50,528 nucleotides of DNA from Paracoccaceae bacterium (GTDB lineage: Bacteria; Pseudomonadota; Alphaproteobacteria; Rhodobacterales; Rhodobacteraceae): assembly GCA_027489355.1 (NCBI GenBank), contig JAIXZY010000074.1, forward strand, positions 1 to 50,528, written 5' to 3'. This document shows, one piece after another, positions 33,052 to 41,566 of the stretch. How positions within the stretch are numbered: the stretch's first letter is position 1; each line of letters starts with the position of its first letter. The translations under genes and the position numbers were made by a program. The notes under the pieces are model-generated. The model worked only from the letters and a program-made list of their open reading frames with translations. It was not told the origin of the DNA and searched no databases.

Positions 33052-34557
33052 ATGCCCTTCCACGTCCTGACCGGCGCCTTCGTCCATGAAAGCAACACCT
33101 TCAAGAAGGGCGAGACCACGCTGCAGGACTTCCGCGACAATGTGCTGGACCTGGGCCAGGTGGCTGTCGACCGCTTTCGCGGCGTGAACGAGGAACTCGC
33201 GGGTTTCCTTGACGTGGCCGAGGCCGAGGGCTGGCGGATGACGCATACCGTCTCGGCCCATGCGACCCCGGGCGCGCGCGTCTCGCGCGAGGCTTACGAG
33301 CATATTGCGGGGCTGATCTGCGACGGCGCGCGGGCGCATCGGGATACGCTGGACGGCGTGCTGCTGGCATTGCACGGGTCGATGGTGCCGGTCTTCTGCG
33401 AGGATGGCGAGGGCGAGTTGCTGGGGCGTCTGCGCGACATCCTGGGGCCGGACCTGCCGATCGCGGTGACGCTGGACCTGCACGCGATGGCGACCCCGGC
33501 GATGGTCGAGCGGGCGCAAATCTTCGTCAGCTACAAGACCTACCCGCATGTCGACATGCGCGTCACCGGCCGCCACGCGGCGCGGCTCCTGGATGGCGCG
33601 ATGAAGGGTCGGGTCCGCCCGCGCACGCTGCGGCTTGGCCTGCCGATGCTGGACGAGGCGAACGCCGGGCGCACCGACGTGCCAGAGACGGCGGCGCTGT
33701 ATTCGCGGGCCGCCGCGCATGAAGCCGAGCCGGGCATCCTTGCCGTCTCGATCAACGCGGCCTTCGCCGAGGCCGACATCCGCGACGCCGGGCCGACGGT
33801 GCTGGTGACGCACGACGCGGGCGCCGAGGCCCGCGCGGCCGAGATCGCGCGGGACCTGGCGCAGACGATCTGGGACCAGCGCGACAGCGTGTCGAACGAC
33901 TTCCTGACGCCCGAGGTCGCGGCGGGGATCGCGCGGGCGTTCGATCCAGCGTCGGGGCCGCTGGTGATCGCGGACTATGCCGACAACCCCGGCGCGGGGG
34001 CCTATGGCGATTCCACCGCGCTGCTGGCGGCGCTGCTGGACGCGGGCGCGACCGGGGGCGCTCTGGCGCCGATGATCGACCCCGAGGCGGCGGCGATCCT
34101 GCATCGGCACCGGGTGGGGGACACGGTGACGCTGGCGGTGGGCGGCAAGAACGACCCGGCCTTTGGTGGCGGTCCGCTGACCCTGACGGGCGAAGTGCGG
34201 CACCTGTCGGACGGGACCTATACCGGCGACGGGCCGATCCTGGGCGGCATCACCCACAGCTTCGGCCCGACGGCGGTCTTCCGGGTGCAGGGGATCGACA
34301 TCCTGGTCGTCACGCTGTCCGGCCAGATGCTGGACCTGCAACAGGTCCGCACATTCGGCATCGAGCCGCGCGACCTGCGCTTCCTGGTCGTCAAGTCGAT
34401 GCAGCATTTCCGCGCCGCCTTCGAGCCGGTCGCGGGCAGGGTGATCGTCTGCGACTCGGGCGCGCTGGCCACGCCGCAGGCGCATCTGCGGCCCTATGTG
34501 CGCATCCGCCGCCCGGTCTGGCCGCTGGACCGCGAGGGGCTCTCGCCCTTCGGCTGA
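33052..34557 (+). CDS. M81-family metallopeptidase (MlrC-like)
   Basis: A 501-residue protein of the MlrC family, named after the last enzyme of microcystin degradation. Typical blocks are TGAFVHESNTF, VLLALHGSMV, IAVTLDLHAMATPAM, FVSYKTYPHVDM and IADYADNPGAGAYGDST, which carry the probable Zn ligands (Asp and His in DLH, His in the THESNTF-like block). Family members near peptide importers probably hydrolyse peptides or amides that contain unusual or D residues. It starts 12 bp after the last ATPase gene and ends the operon. Together with the racemase pair it suggests use of modified or D-amino-acid peptides. Confidence 0.88.
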   Translation: MPFHVLTGAFVHESNTFKKGETTLQDFRDNVLDLGQVAVDRFRGVNEELAGFLDVAEAEGWRMTHTVSAHATPGARVSREAYEHIAGLICDGARAHRDTLDGVLLALHGSMVPVFCEDGEGELLGRLRDILGPDLPIAVTLDLHAMATPAMVERAQIFVSYKTYPHVDMRVTGRHAARLLDGAMKGRVRPRTLRLGLPMLDEANAGRTDVPETAALYSRAAAHEAEPGILAVSINAAFAEADIRDAGPTVLVTHDAGAEARAAEIARDLAQTIWDQRDSVSNDFLTPEVAAGIARAFDPASGPLVIADYADNPGAGAYGDSTALLAALLDAGATGGALAPMIDPEAAAILHRHRVGDTVTLAVGGKNDPAFGGGPLTLTGEVRHLSDGTYTGDGPILGGITHSFGPTAVFRVQGIDILVVTLSGQMLDLQQVRTFGIEPRDLRFLVVKSMQHFRAAFEPVAGRVIVCDSGALATPQAHLRPYVRIRRPVWPLDREGLSPFG

Positions 34558-34610
34558 GTGCGGGCGGGTAACGGAAACTTCGGCCCCGCCATCGGCATGG
34601 GCCGGGACTG

Positions 34611-35366
34611 TTACAGCGACGCGGTGATCCCGCCGTCGACGTACAGGATATGGCCGTTCACAAAGCTGGCCGCGTCCGAGGCGAGGAAGACGCAGGCGCC
34701 CTGCAGCTCTTCCACGCGGCCCCAGCGGCCTGCCGGAGTGCGCTTTTCCAGCCAGGACGAGAAGGCCGGGTCCGCGACCAGCGCGGCGTTGAGCGGTGTG
34801 TCGAAATAGCCGGGCGCGATGGCATTGCAGTTCAGCCCATGGCGCGCCCAATCGGTCGCCATGCCCTTGGTCAGGTTGCCCACGGCGCCCTTGGTCGCGG
34901 TGTAGGGCGCGATCGAGGGCCGGGCCAGCGCGGTCTGCACGCTGGCGATGTTGATGATCTTGCCCCGGCCGCGCGCGATCATGTGACGGGCCACCGCCTG
35001 CCCGACATGGAAGACGCTGGCGATGTTGGTCTGCAACAGGCGCTCGAAGGCCTCGGGCGGGAAGTCCTCCAGCGGGGCGCGGTGCTGGATGCCGGCGTTG
35101 TTCACCAGGATGTCGATGGGGGTGCCTGCGGCCTCGAACCCGTCGATGGCCGTGCGGGCGGCGGCGTGGTCGGTGACGTCGAAGGCCAGCGTCCGCGCAC
35201 CGGGGATTTGCGCGGCGGCGGCGGCAAGACGGGCGGGGTCGCGGCCGTTCAGCACCACCTGCGCCCCCGCCGCCGCGAGCCCCTGCGCCAGGGCGAACCC
35301 GATGCCCTGCGACGCGCCGGTGACCAGCGCCCGGCGGCCCGTCAGATCGAAAAGGCCCTGCCCCAT
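34611..35366 (-). CDS. Short-chain dehydrogenase/reductase, gluconate-5-dehydrogenase-like
   Basis: A 251-residue classical SDR. The cofactor motif TGASQGIG is at 16-23, NNAG is at 89-92, and catalytic Ser142, Tyr155 and Lys159 (YTATK) are present. The C-terminus has the usual YVDGG. Overall pattern (LFDLTGRRALVTGASQGIG, ASVQTALARPSIAPYTATKG) resembles gluconate 5-dehydrogenases. The substrate remains uncertain because this superfamily is broad. It is a single gene convergent with the M81 operon (53 bp apart) and divergent from paaX. The 147-bp spacer upstream of it shows no clear operator. Confidence 0.85.
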   Translation of the reverse strand: MGQGLFDLTGRRALVTGASQGIGFALAQGLAAAGAQVVLNGRDPARLAAAAAQIPGARTLAFDVTDHAAARTAIDGFEAAGTPIDILVNNAGIQHRAPLEDFPPEAFERLLQTNIASVFHVGQAVARHMIARGRGKIINIASVQTALARPSIAPYTATKGAVGNLTKGMATDWARHGLNCNAIAPGYFDTPLNAALVADPAFSSWLEKRTPAGRWGRVEELQGACVFLASDAASFVNGHILYVDGGITASL

Positions 35367-35513
35367 GTCCGTCCCCCCTTGGCCCTTCGGCCGCCTTGGG
35401 CAAGGGGTAAGCCAGCGCGGGGCCGTCGCCAAGCTTTGCTTGCGCGGGACGGGGTTTTCCGGGATGAAGCCTGTCGGGCGCCGATGCCCAGTCCGCACAG
35501 GTAAGGCCAGAGC

Positions 35514-36368
35514 GTGTCCGACCAGGCCGCCATCGCAACCGACGCAATCGCGCAAGAGCTGCGGCTGAACGCGGCGGCCTTCATCGTCACGGTCTACGGC
35601 GATGTCGTCGTTCCGCGTGGCGGGGTGCTGTGGACCGGGACGCTGATCGACCTTTGCGCGCGGGTGGGGATCAATGAATCGCTGGTGCGCACCGCCGTCT
35701 CGCGTCTGGTCGCGGCCTCGCGGCTGGAGGGAGAGCGGATCGGCCGGCGCAGCTATTACCGGCTGCGCAGTTCCGCCGTGGCCGAGTTCATGCAGGCGGC
35801 CGACCTGCTCTACGGCCCGGACCGTCCGCCGCGCGGCTGGCAGATCATCCACGACCCCGACCTGCGGCCCGAGGATGCCCAGCGGCAGCGGATGGGGCAT
35901 ATGGGCGGGCCGGTGTTCATCCGTCCCGACCGGGGCCAGCCCCTGCCCTCGGGTGCCTTGGTGTTCCATGCCGAGACGGTGACCTCGGACCGCCCGCTGG
36001 CGCAGTTCTGGGACCTGAGCGCGCTGCAAGACGGCTACCGCCGCTTCATGGCGCTGTTCGGGGGCGTCGATCCCGCCCGGCTTGGCGACGACGGCGCGCT
36101 GGTCACGCGGCTGCTTCTGGTTCACGGCTACCGGATGGTGCTGCTGCGCGACCCGCGTCTGCCGCAGGAGCACCTGCCCGCCGGGTGGAACGGGGCCGAG
36201 GCGCGCGACCTGTTCCGGCGCCTGTATCTTGCGCTGACCCCCGCGGCGCAGCGGCATGTCGCGCTGGCCTGCGAAGGAGACGACGGTCTCTTGCCCGCCG
36301 AGACCGAAGCGACGCGCCTGCGTCTCGCGGTGCTAAGAAGTTCGGGGGCGGACCGAATAAATACCTGA
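35514..36368 (+). CDS. paaX: PaaX-family regulator of phenylacetate catabolism
   Basis: A 284-residue regulator with an N-terminal winged helix (about 20-90: AAFIVTVYGDVVVPRGG, CARVGINESLVRTAVSRLV) and the PaaX effector domain. RGWQIIHDP and HGYRMVLLRDPRLPQEHLP are family landmarks. In E. coli PaaX represses the paa operons and is released by phenylacetyl-CoA. The gene starts at a GTG with AAGG upstream. It stands directly before paaJ and paaA-E, separated by a 142-bp regulatory region. A TetR-type regulator (45722) is in the same cluster, so control is probably shared. Confidence 0.88.
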   Translation: MSDQAAIATDAIAQELRLNAAAFIVTVYGDVVVPRGGVLWTGTLIDLCARVGINESLVRTAVSRLVAASRLEGERIGRRSYYRLRSSAVAEFMQAADLLYGPDRPPRGWQIIHDPDLRPEDAQRQRMGHMGGPVFIRPDRGQPLPSGALVFHAETVTSDRPLAQFWDLSALQDGYRRFMALFGGVDPARLGDDGALVTRLLLVHGYRMVLLRDPRLPQEHLPAGWNGAEARDLFRRLYLALTPAAQRHVALACEGDDGLLPAETEATRLRLAVLRSSGADRINT

Positions 36369-36398
36369 TTGCGGCGTGCTTTTCGCGCCGCCCCGAAA

Positions 36399-36447
36399 CA
36401 TCACAGCATCTCAGAAGAAAATGCTTTTCCTGTGATGCTTTGAGATG
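36399..36447. promoter_or_regulatory. Nested inverted repeats upstream of paaJ (candidate PaaX site)
   Basis: CATCACAG (36399-36406) pairs exactly with CTGTGATG (36430-36437), and CATCTCA (36407-36413) pairs exactly with TGAGATG (36441-36447). The two pairs are interleaved. TGTGATG recalls the TGTGATTC half-site known for E. coli PaaX. The element lies 64-112 bp before the paaJ ATG, next to a PaaR-type palindrome, in a locally AT-rich stretch. Confidence 0.55.
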
Positions 36448-36454
36448 TATACGT

Positions 36455-36468
36455 TGACCGAGCGGTCG
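36455..36468. promoter_or_regulatory. PaaR-type operator upstream of paaJ
   Basis: TGACCG-AG-CGGTCG: arms GACCG and CGGTC with a two-base spacer. The same arms and spacing occur at 46396-46409 and 49047-49058, all in front of paa genes. It is 42 bp upstream of the paaJ ATG, a typical repressor position. Confidence 0.65.
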
Positions 36469-36510
36469 GCGAATAGGAATCGCCGCCCCCCGAACAAGCG
36501 AGGAGCGAGG

Positions 36511-37716
36511 ATGCGCGAGGCCTTCATTTGCGATGCGGTGCGGACGCCTGTCGGGCGGTATGGCGGGGCCTTGGCGCAGGTGCGCGCCGACGATCTGGCC
36601 GCCGAGCCGCTGAAGGCGCTGATGGCGCGCAATCCCGGTGTGGATTGGTCCGCGGTCGATGACCTGATCTACGGCTGCGCCAACCAGGCGGGCGAGGACA
36701 ACCGCAACGTGGGCCGGATGGCCGTGCTTTTGGCCGGCATGCCCATCGGCGTGCCGGGGACCACGGTGAACCGGCTTTGCGGATCGGGCATGGATGCCGT
36801 CGGCATGGCCGCGCGGGCGATCAAGGCCGGGGACTGCGACTTCGTCATCGCGGGCGGCGTCGAAAGCATGAGCCGCGCGCCCTTCGTGATGCCCAAGGCC
36901 GAGACGGCGTTCTCGCGGTCGAACGCGGTCTATGACACCACCATCGGCTGGCGTTTCCCCAACCCGGCGATGAAGAAGATCTACGGCACCCATTCGATGC
37001 CGGAAACCGCCGACAACGTGGCGGCGGACTACAACATCAGCCGCGCCGACCAGGACGCCTTCGCGCTGCGCAGCCAGCAGCGGTGGGCCGCGGCGCAGGC
37101 GGCTGGCGTCTTCAAGGACGAGATCGTGCCGCTGGTGATCCCGCAGAAGAAGGGCGATCCGCTGGTCATCGACACCGACGAACACCCGCGCCCCGGCACC
37201 ACGCTGGAACAGCTGGCCAAGCTGCGCGGCGTCAACGGGCCGGACCTTACGGTGACGGCCGGGAACGCCTCGGGCGTGAACGACGGTGCGGCGGCGCTGG
37301 CGGTGCTGTCTGCGGAAGCTGCGAAGGCGCAGGGCCTGACGCCCAAGGCGCGGATCGTCGCCATGGCCGCCGCGGGGGTGGAGCCTCGGGTGATGGGCGT
37401 GGGCCCGGCGCCCGCGGTCCGCAAGGTGCTGGCACGGGCCGGCATGACGCTGGACCAGATGGACGTGATCGAGCTGAACGAGGCTTTCGCCGCCCAGGCG
37501 CTGGCCGTGCTGCGCGACCTTGGCCTGCCCGACGACGCGGCGCATGTGAACGCCAACGGTGGCGCCATCGCGATGGGACATCCGCTGGGCATGTCCGGCG
37601 CGCGTCTCATCACCACGGCGATGTACCAGCTGCACCGCACCGGCGGCCGCTACGCGCTTTGCACCATGTGCATCGGCGTCGGCCAGGGCATTGCCATCAT
37701 CATTGAACGAGTCTGA
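36511..37716 (+). CDS. paaJ: 3-oxoadipyl-CoA thiolase (PaaJ/PcaF family)
   Basis: A 401-residue thiolase. The acyl-accepting Cys90 is in [12 protein letters not shown]. The catalytic His is in [18 protein letters not shown], and the second Cys is in [10 protein letters not shown] near the C-terminus. It cleaves 3-oxoadipyl-CoA (and the 3-oxo-dehydrosuberyl-CoA of the phenylacetate route) to acetyl-CoA and succinyl-CoA. The ATG at 36511 matches the family start ([15 protein letters not shown]) and has a GAGG-type site. An ATG at 36445 in frame would add unrelated residues. It is followed 14 bp later by paaA. Confidence 0.92.
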   Translation: MREAFICDAVRTPVGRYGGALAQVRADDLAAEPLKALMARNPGVDWSAVDDLIYGCANQAGEDNRNVGRMAVLLAGMPIGVPGTTVNRLCGSGMDAVGMAARAIKAGDCDFVIAGGVESMSRAPFVMPKAETAFSRSNAVYDTTIGWRFPNPAMKKIYGTHSMPETADNVAADYNISRADQDAFALRSQQRWAAAQAAGVFKDEIVPLVIPQKKGDPLVIDTDEHPRPGTTLEQLAKLRGVNGPDLTVTAGNASGVNDGAAALAVLSAEAAKAQGLTPKARIVAMAAAGVEPRVMGVGPAPAVRKVLARAGMTLDQMDVIELNEAFAAQALAVLRDLGLPDDAAHVNANGGAIAMGHPLGMSGARLITTAMYQLHRTGGRYALCTMCIGVGQGIAIIIERV

Positions 37717-37730
37717 GGGAGGAACGACCC

Positions 37731-38732
37731 ATGTATGCACAGATGGTCAAGGCCGAAGGTGCCAAGTCCCGCGAGGAGATGACGGTTGAGGAACGCGCCT
37801 TCCAGGACCGCATCGACCGGGGCGAGAAGATCGAGCCGAAGGAATGGATGCCGGAAGGCTATCGCAAGACCCTGATCCGCCAGATCGGCCAGCACGCGCA
37901 CAGCGAAATCGTCGGCCAGCTGCCCGAGGGCAACTGGATCACCCGCGCGCCGACGCTGGAGCGGAAGGCGATCCTGCTGGCCAAGGTGCAGGACGAGGCC
38001 GGGCATGGCCTGTACCTCTATTCCGCCGCCGAGACGCTGGGCGTCAGCCGGGATGAGCTGCTGGAGCTGCTGCACAACGGCAAGATGAAGTATTCGTCGA
38101 TCTTCAACTATCCGACGCTGAACTGGGCCGACATCGGCACCGTCGGCTGGCTGGTCGATGGCGCGGCGATCATGAACCAGGTGCAGCTGCAGAAGACCTC
38201 TTACGGTCCCTACAGCCGCGCGATGATCCGCATCTGCAAGGAAGAGTCGTTCCACCAGCGCCAGGGCTACGACATCCTTCTGAAGATGTGCCTGCAAGGC
38301 ACGCCCGAGCAGAAGGCGATGGCCCAGGATGCGATGAACCGCTTCTGGTACCCGGCGCTGATGATGTTCGGCCCGTCGGACAAGGACTCGGTCCATTCGG
38401 CGCAGTCGATGCAGTGGAAGATCAAGATCAACACCAACGATGAACTCCGCCAGAAGTTCGTCGACCAGACCGTGCCGCAGGCGGAATACCTCGGGTTGAC
38501 GATCCCCGACCCGAACCTGAAGTGGAACGAAGAGAAGGGCGGCTACGACTTCTCCGAGCCCGACTGGGACGAGTTCTTCGACGTGATCGCCGGGAACGGC
38601 CCCTGCAACGCCGAGCGGATGGAAGCCCGCGTCACCGCCTGGGAAGATGGCGCCTGGTTCCGCGAAGGGCTGATGGCCCATGCGAAGAAGCAGGACGCCC
38701 GCCGCGCCGCCGCGCGCATCGCCGCCGAGTGA
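37731..38732 (+). CDS. paaA: Phenylacetyl-CoA epoxidase, catalytic subunit A
   Basis: The 333-residue catalytic subunit of the multicomponent di-iron epoxidase that converts phenylacetyl-CoA to its 1,2-epoxide. Ferritin-like di-iron ligands are visible: Glu59 (AHSEIVG), Glu89 and His92 (DEAGH), and Glu172 and His175 (EESFH). The substrate and partner motifs [15 protein letters not shown] and [18 protein letters not shown] are typical. The length is close to E. coli PaaA. GGAGG lies upstream of the ATG. It heads the paaABCDE block. Confidence 0.96.
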   Translation: MYAQMVKAEGAKSREEMTVEERAFQDRIDRGEKIEPKEWMPEGYRKTLIRQIGQHAHSEIVGQLPEGNWITRAPTLERKAILLAKVQDEAGHGLYLYSAAETLGVSRDELLELLHNGKMKYSSIFNYPTLNWADIGTVGWLVDGAAIMNQVQLQKTSYGPYSRAMIRICKEESFHQRQGYDILLKMCLQGTPEQKAMAQDAMNRFWYPALMMFGPSDKDSVHSAQSMQWKIKINTNDELRQKFVDQTVPQAEYLGLTIPDPNLKWNEEKGGYDFSEPDWDEFFDVIAGNGPCNAERMEARVTAWEDGAWFREGLMAHAKKQDARRAAARIAAE

Positions 38733-38792
38733 TTTGCCGGCGGGCCGCCGAGGCCCGCCCCCACCCCTTGACCCGAACCGGGAGGAATACCG

Positions 38793-39077
38793 ATGTCCAG
38801 CGAATGGCCCCTGTGGGAAGTCTTCATCCGCGGCCAGCATGGCCTGAACCACCGCCATGTCGGCAGCCTGCACGCGCCCGACGCCGAAATGGCGATCTGC
38901 AACGCCCGCGACGTCTACACCCGCCGCAACGAAGGCGTGTCGATCTGGGTCGTGCAGTCGAACCAGATCACCGCCTCGGCCCCGTCGGAAAAAGGCCCGC
39001 TGTTCGAGCCGTCGAACTCCAAGGTCTATCGTCACCCGACCTTCTTCGACATCCCGGCTGAAGTGGGGCATATGTGA
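38793..39077 (+). CDS. paaB: Phenylacetyl-CoA epoxidase subunit B
   Basis: A 94-residue protein (WPLWEVFIRGQHGLNHRHVG, VYTRRNEGVSIWVV). It matches PaaB in size and sequence. PaaB bridges PaaAC dimers in the epoxidase complex and is needed for activity. GGGAGG precedes the ATG. The 60-bp gap from paaA carries no other gene. Its stop overlaps the paaC start. Confidence 0.95.
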   Translation: MSSEWPLWEVFIRGQHGLNHRHVGSLHAPDAEMAICNARDVYTRRNEGVSIWVVQSNQITASAPSEKGPLFEPSNSKVYRHPTFFDIPAEVGHM

Positions 39078-39916
39078 TGCCGTCGCTCACCGATGTGATG
39101 ACCGCCGATGCGGATCTGGCGCGCGCGCCCGGCATCCGCACGATGGCCGCCAAGGGCGCGGCCCCCGAGGATGCCTTCGTCGACTGGCTGTGCCGGATGG
39201 GCGACAACTGCCTGGTGCTGGGGCATCGCGTGTCCGAATGGTGCGGACATTCCCCCGTGCTGGAGGAAGACATCGCGCTGGCCAACACCGCGCTGGACCT
39301 GATCGGCCAGACGCAGCTGTGGCTGGGCCTGGCCGGTGAGGTCGAGGGCAAGGGCCGGACGGCCGACAACCTCGCTTACCTGCGCGACGCGGCGCAGTTC
39401 CGCAACGTGCTCTTGGTGGAGCGCCCCAACGGCGACTTCGGCCAGACGCTGATGCGCCAGTTCCTGTTCGACGCCTGGCACATGGAGATGCTGCGGGCGC
39501 TGCAAGCGTCCTCGGACAAGCGCGTGGCCGAAATCGCGGCCAAGGCGGCGAAGGAAGTGGCCTACCACCTGGAACGCTCGGCCGATCTGGTGATCCGTCT
39601 GGGCGACGGGACCGAGGAAAGCCGCACCCGGATGCAGAAGGCGCTGAACGTGCTGTGGCCCTATACGGGCGAGCTGTTCCTGGGCGACGCGGTGGATCAG
39701 GCGACGGCTGAGGCCGGGATCGCGCCGGCTCCGGCCAGCCTGAAGGCCGCGTGGGACCGCACGGTGGCCGAGGTTCTGGCCGAGGCGACGCTGGTCAAGC
39801 CGGAAGGCACCTTCCAGCACAAGGGCGGCAAGCAGGGCCGCCACACCGAGGCGCTTGGCTTCATCCTGGCGGACATGCAGTTCCTCCAGCGCGCCTATCC
39901 GGGCGGCACCTGGTAA
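39077..39916 (+). CDS. paaC: Phenylacetyl-CoA epoxidase, structural subunit C
   Basis: A 279-residue ferritin-like protein that pairs with PaaA but is thought not to be catalytic. Helix motifs such as LGHRVSEWCGHSPVLEEDIA, FDAWHMEMLRAL and KEVAYHLERS are typical. The ATG at 39077 overlaps the paaB stop (TGATG). A GTG one codon earlier (39074) is an alternative start. The end is 4 bp before paaD. Confidence 0.95.
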   Translation: MPSLTDVMTADADLARAPGIRTMAAKGAAPEDAFVDWLCRMGDNCLVLGHRVSEWCGHSPVLEEDIALANTALDLIGQTQLWLGLAGEVEGKGRTADNLAYLRDAAQFRNVLLVERPNGDFGQTLMRQFLFDAWHMEMLRALQASSDKRVAEIAAKAAKEVAYHLERSADLVIRLGDGTEESRTRMQKALNVLWPYTGELFLGDAVDQATAEAGIAPAPASLKAAWDRTVAEVLAEATLVKPEGTFQHKGGKQGRHTEALGFILADMQFLQRAYPGGTW

Positions 39917-39920
39917 GACG

Positions 39921-40445
39921 ATGAGCGGCGCGGTGCTTCCCGATATCCAGATGGTGCGGCACTGGCTGGCCCAGGTGCCGGACCCGGAAATCCCGGTGAT
40001 CAGCCTGACCGACCTGGGCATCATCCGGGACGTGGAATGGCAGGACGACACGCTGGTTGTCACGGTCACGCCCACCTATTCGGGCTGTCCCGCGACCAGC
40101 GTGATCAACCTGGACATCGAGGCCGCGCTGCGCGCCAAGGGGATCCAGAAGCTGCGGCTGGAACGCCAGCTGTCGCCCCCCTGGACCACCGACTGGATCA
40201 CCGCCGAGGGGCGCGAGAAGCTGCGCGCCTACGGCATCGCGCCGCCGGTGGACGGCACCGCCGCCGATGGCCGCCTTGCGGGGCGGATCGCCCGGCTGGC
40301 GGGCACTTCCAACCTGGTGATCGCCTGCCCGCGCTGTGGCTCGACCAAGACCGAGAAGGTCAGCCAGTTCGGCTCGACCCCCTGCAAGGCCAGTTACCGC
40401 TGCACCGACTGCCTGGAACCCTTCGACTATTTCAAATGCATCTGA
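39921..40445 (+). CDS. paaD: Phenylacetyl-CoA epoxidase assembly protein D
   Basis: A 174-residue protein with an N-terminal MIP18/DUF59-type domain (PDPEIPVISLTDLGIIRDVE, PTYSGCPAT) and a C-terminal zinc-ribbon-like pair Cys136/Cys139 and Cys161/Cys164. PaaD is thought to help insert the Fe-S or di-iron centre of the epoxidase. The ATG at 39921 follows the paaC stop by four bases. Confidence 0.95.
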   Translation: MSGAVLPDIQMVRHWLAQVPDPEIPVISLTDLGIIRDVEWQDDTLVVTVTPTYSGCPATSVINLDIEAALRAKGIQKLRLERQLSPPWTTDWITAEGREKLRAYGIAPPVDGTAADGRLAGRIARLAGTSNLVIACPRCGSTKTEKVSQFGSTPCKASYRCTDCLEPFDYFKCI

Positions 40446-40482
40446 GGATGCACCCGATGCTCAGACACTCCGGGAGGACATG

Positions 40483-41559
40483 ATGTCTCGCTTTCATCCG
40501 CTGAAGGTCACCGAAGTGCGCCGCGAAACCCGCGACGCCGTGGTTGTGACCCTCGCCCCGCGCGACGAGGACCGCGCGCTGTTCGACTTCACCCAAGGCC
40601 AGTACCTGACCTTCCGCCGCAGCTTCGACGGCGAGGAACTGCGCCGGTCCTATTCGATCTGCGCGGGCAAGCATGAGGGCGTGCTGCAAGTCGGGATCAA
40701 GCGCGTCGATGGCGGTGCGTTCAGCACCTGGGCGAACGAGAACCTCGCCCCCGGCGACGAGATCGAGGCCATGCCCCCGATGGGCAAGTTCTTCACCCCC
40801 GTCGATCCGGCGGCCGAGAAGCACTACCTGGGCTTCGCGGGCGGTTCGGGCATCACCCCAGTCCTGTCGATCATCAAGACCGTGCTGGCGGACGAGCCCA
40901 ACTCGCGCTTCACGCTGGTCTATGCCAACCGCGCGATCAACACGATCATGTTCCGCGAGGATCTTGAGGACCTGAAGAACACCTACCTCGGCCGCTTCTC
41001 GGTGATCCATGTGCTGGAAACCGAGGCGCAGGAGATCGACCTGTTCACCGGCCGGGTGGACGCCGACAAGATGAAGGCGCTGTTCACCGGCTGGATCGAC
41101 CCGAAGTCGGTGGATACCGCCTTCATCTGCGGACCCGAGCCGATGATGCTGGCCATCGCCGCCAGCCTTCGCGACCACGGCCTGACCGACGCGCAGATCA
41201 AGTTCGAGCTTTTCGCCAGCGGCCAGCCCGGTCGCGCCAAGGCCAAGCCCGTCTCGAAAGCCGAGCTGAATGCGGGCAACTCCACCTCTGCCACGGTGAC
41301 GCTGGACGGCACCACCCGCAGCTTCGCCATGCCGCGCCAGGGCCAAAGCATCCTGGATGCCGCGATCGAGAACGCGCTGGACGCGCCCTATTCCTGCAAG
41401 GCCGGGGTCTGCTCCACCTGCCGCTGCAAGGTCATCGAGGGCGAGGTCGAGATGCACACCAACCACGCGCTTGAGGATTACGAGGTCCGGGCCGGTTATG
41501 TCCTGTCCTGCCAAAGCTTCCCGGTGACCGACAAGGTCGTCGTCACCTTTGACGAGTGA
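40483..41559 (+). CDS. paaE: Phenylacetyl-CoA epoxidase reductase E
   Basis: A 358-residue reductase. It has an FAD-binding domain (RRSYSICAG near residue 53), an NAD(P)-binding domain (GFAGGSGITPVLSII) and a C-terminal plant-type [2Fe-2S] ferredoxin with Cys305, Cys310, Cys313 and Cys343. It passes NADPH electrons to PaaA. Two ATGs stand in tandem; the second (40483) has GGGAGG five bases upstream and gives the usual N-terminus MSRFHPL. Confidence 0.96.
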   Translation: MSRFHPLKVTEVRRETRDAVVVTLAPRDEDRALFDFTQGQYLTFRRSFDGEELRRSYSICAGKHEGVLQVGIKRVDGGAFSTWANENLAPGDEIEAMPPMGKFFTPVDPAAEKHYLGFAGGSGITPVLSIIKTVLADEPNSRFTLVYANRAINTIMFREDLEDLKNTYLGRFSVIHVLETEAQEIDLFTGRVDADKMKALFTGWIDPKSVDTAFICGPEPMMLAIAASLRDHGLTDAQIKFELFASGQPGRAKAKPVSKAELNAGNSTSATVTLDGTTRSFAMPRQGQSILDAAIENALDAPYSCKAGVCSTCRCKVIEGEVEMHTNHALEDYEVRAGYVLSCQSFPVTDKVVVTFDE

Positions 41560-41566
41560 GGATCAG

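Noticed and set aside
32074-35547. Very long open frame (1157 codons) on the minus strand opposite the second importer's ATPase and the M81 gene
   Set aside because: It is antisense to well-supported genes and reads as low-complexity Arg/Gly/Ala/His/Gln protein with no family motif. Such frames are common by chance in DNA this GC-rich.
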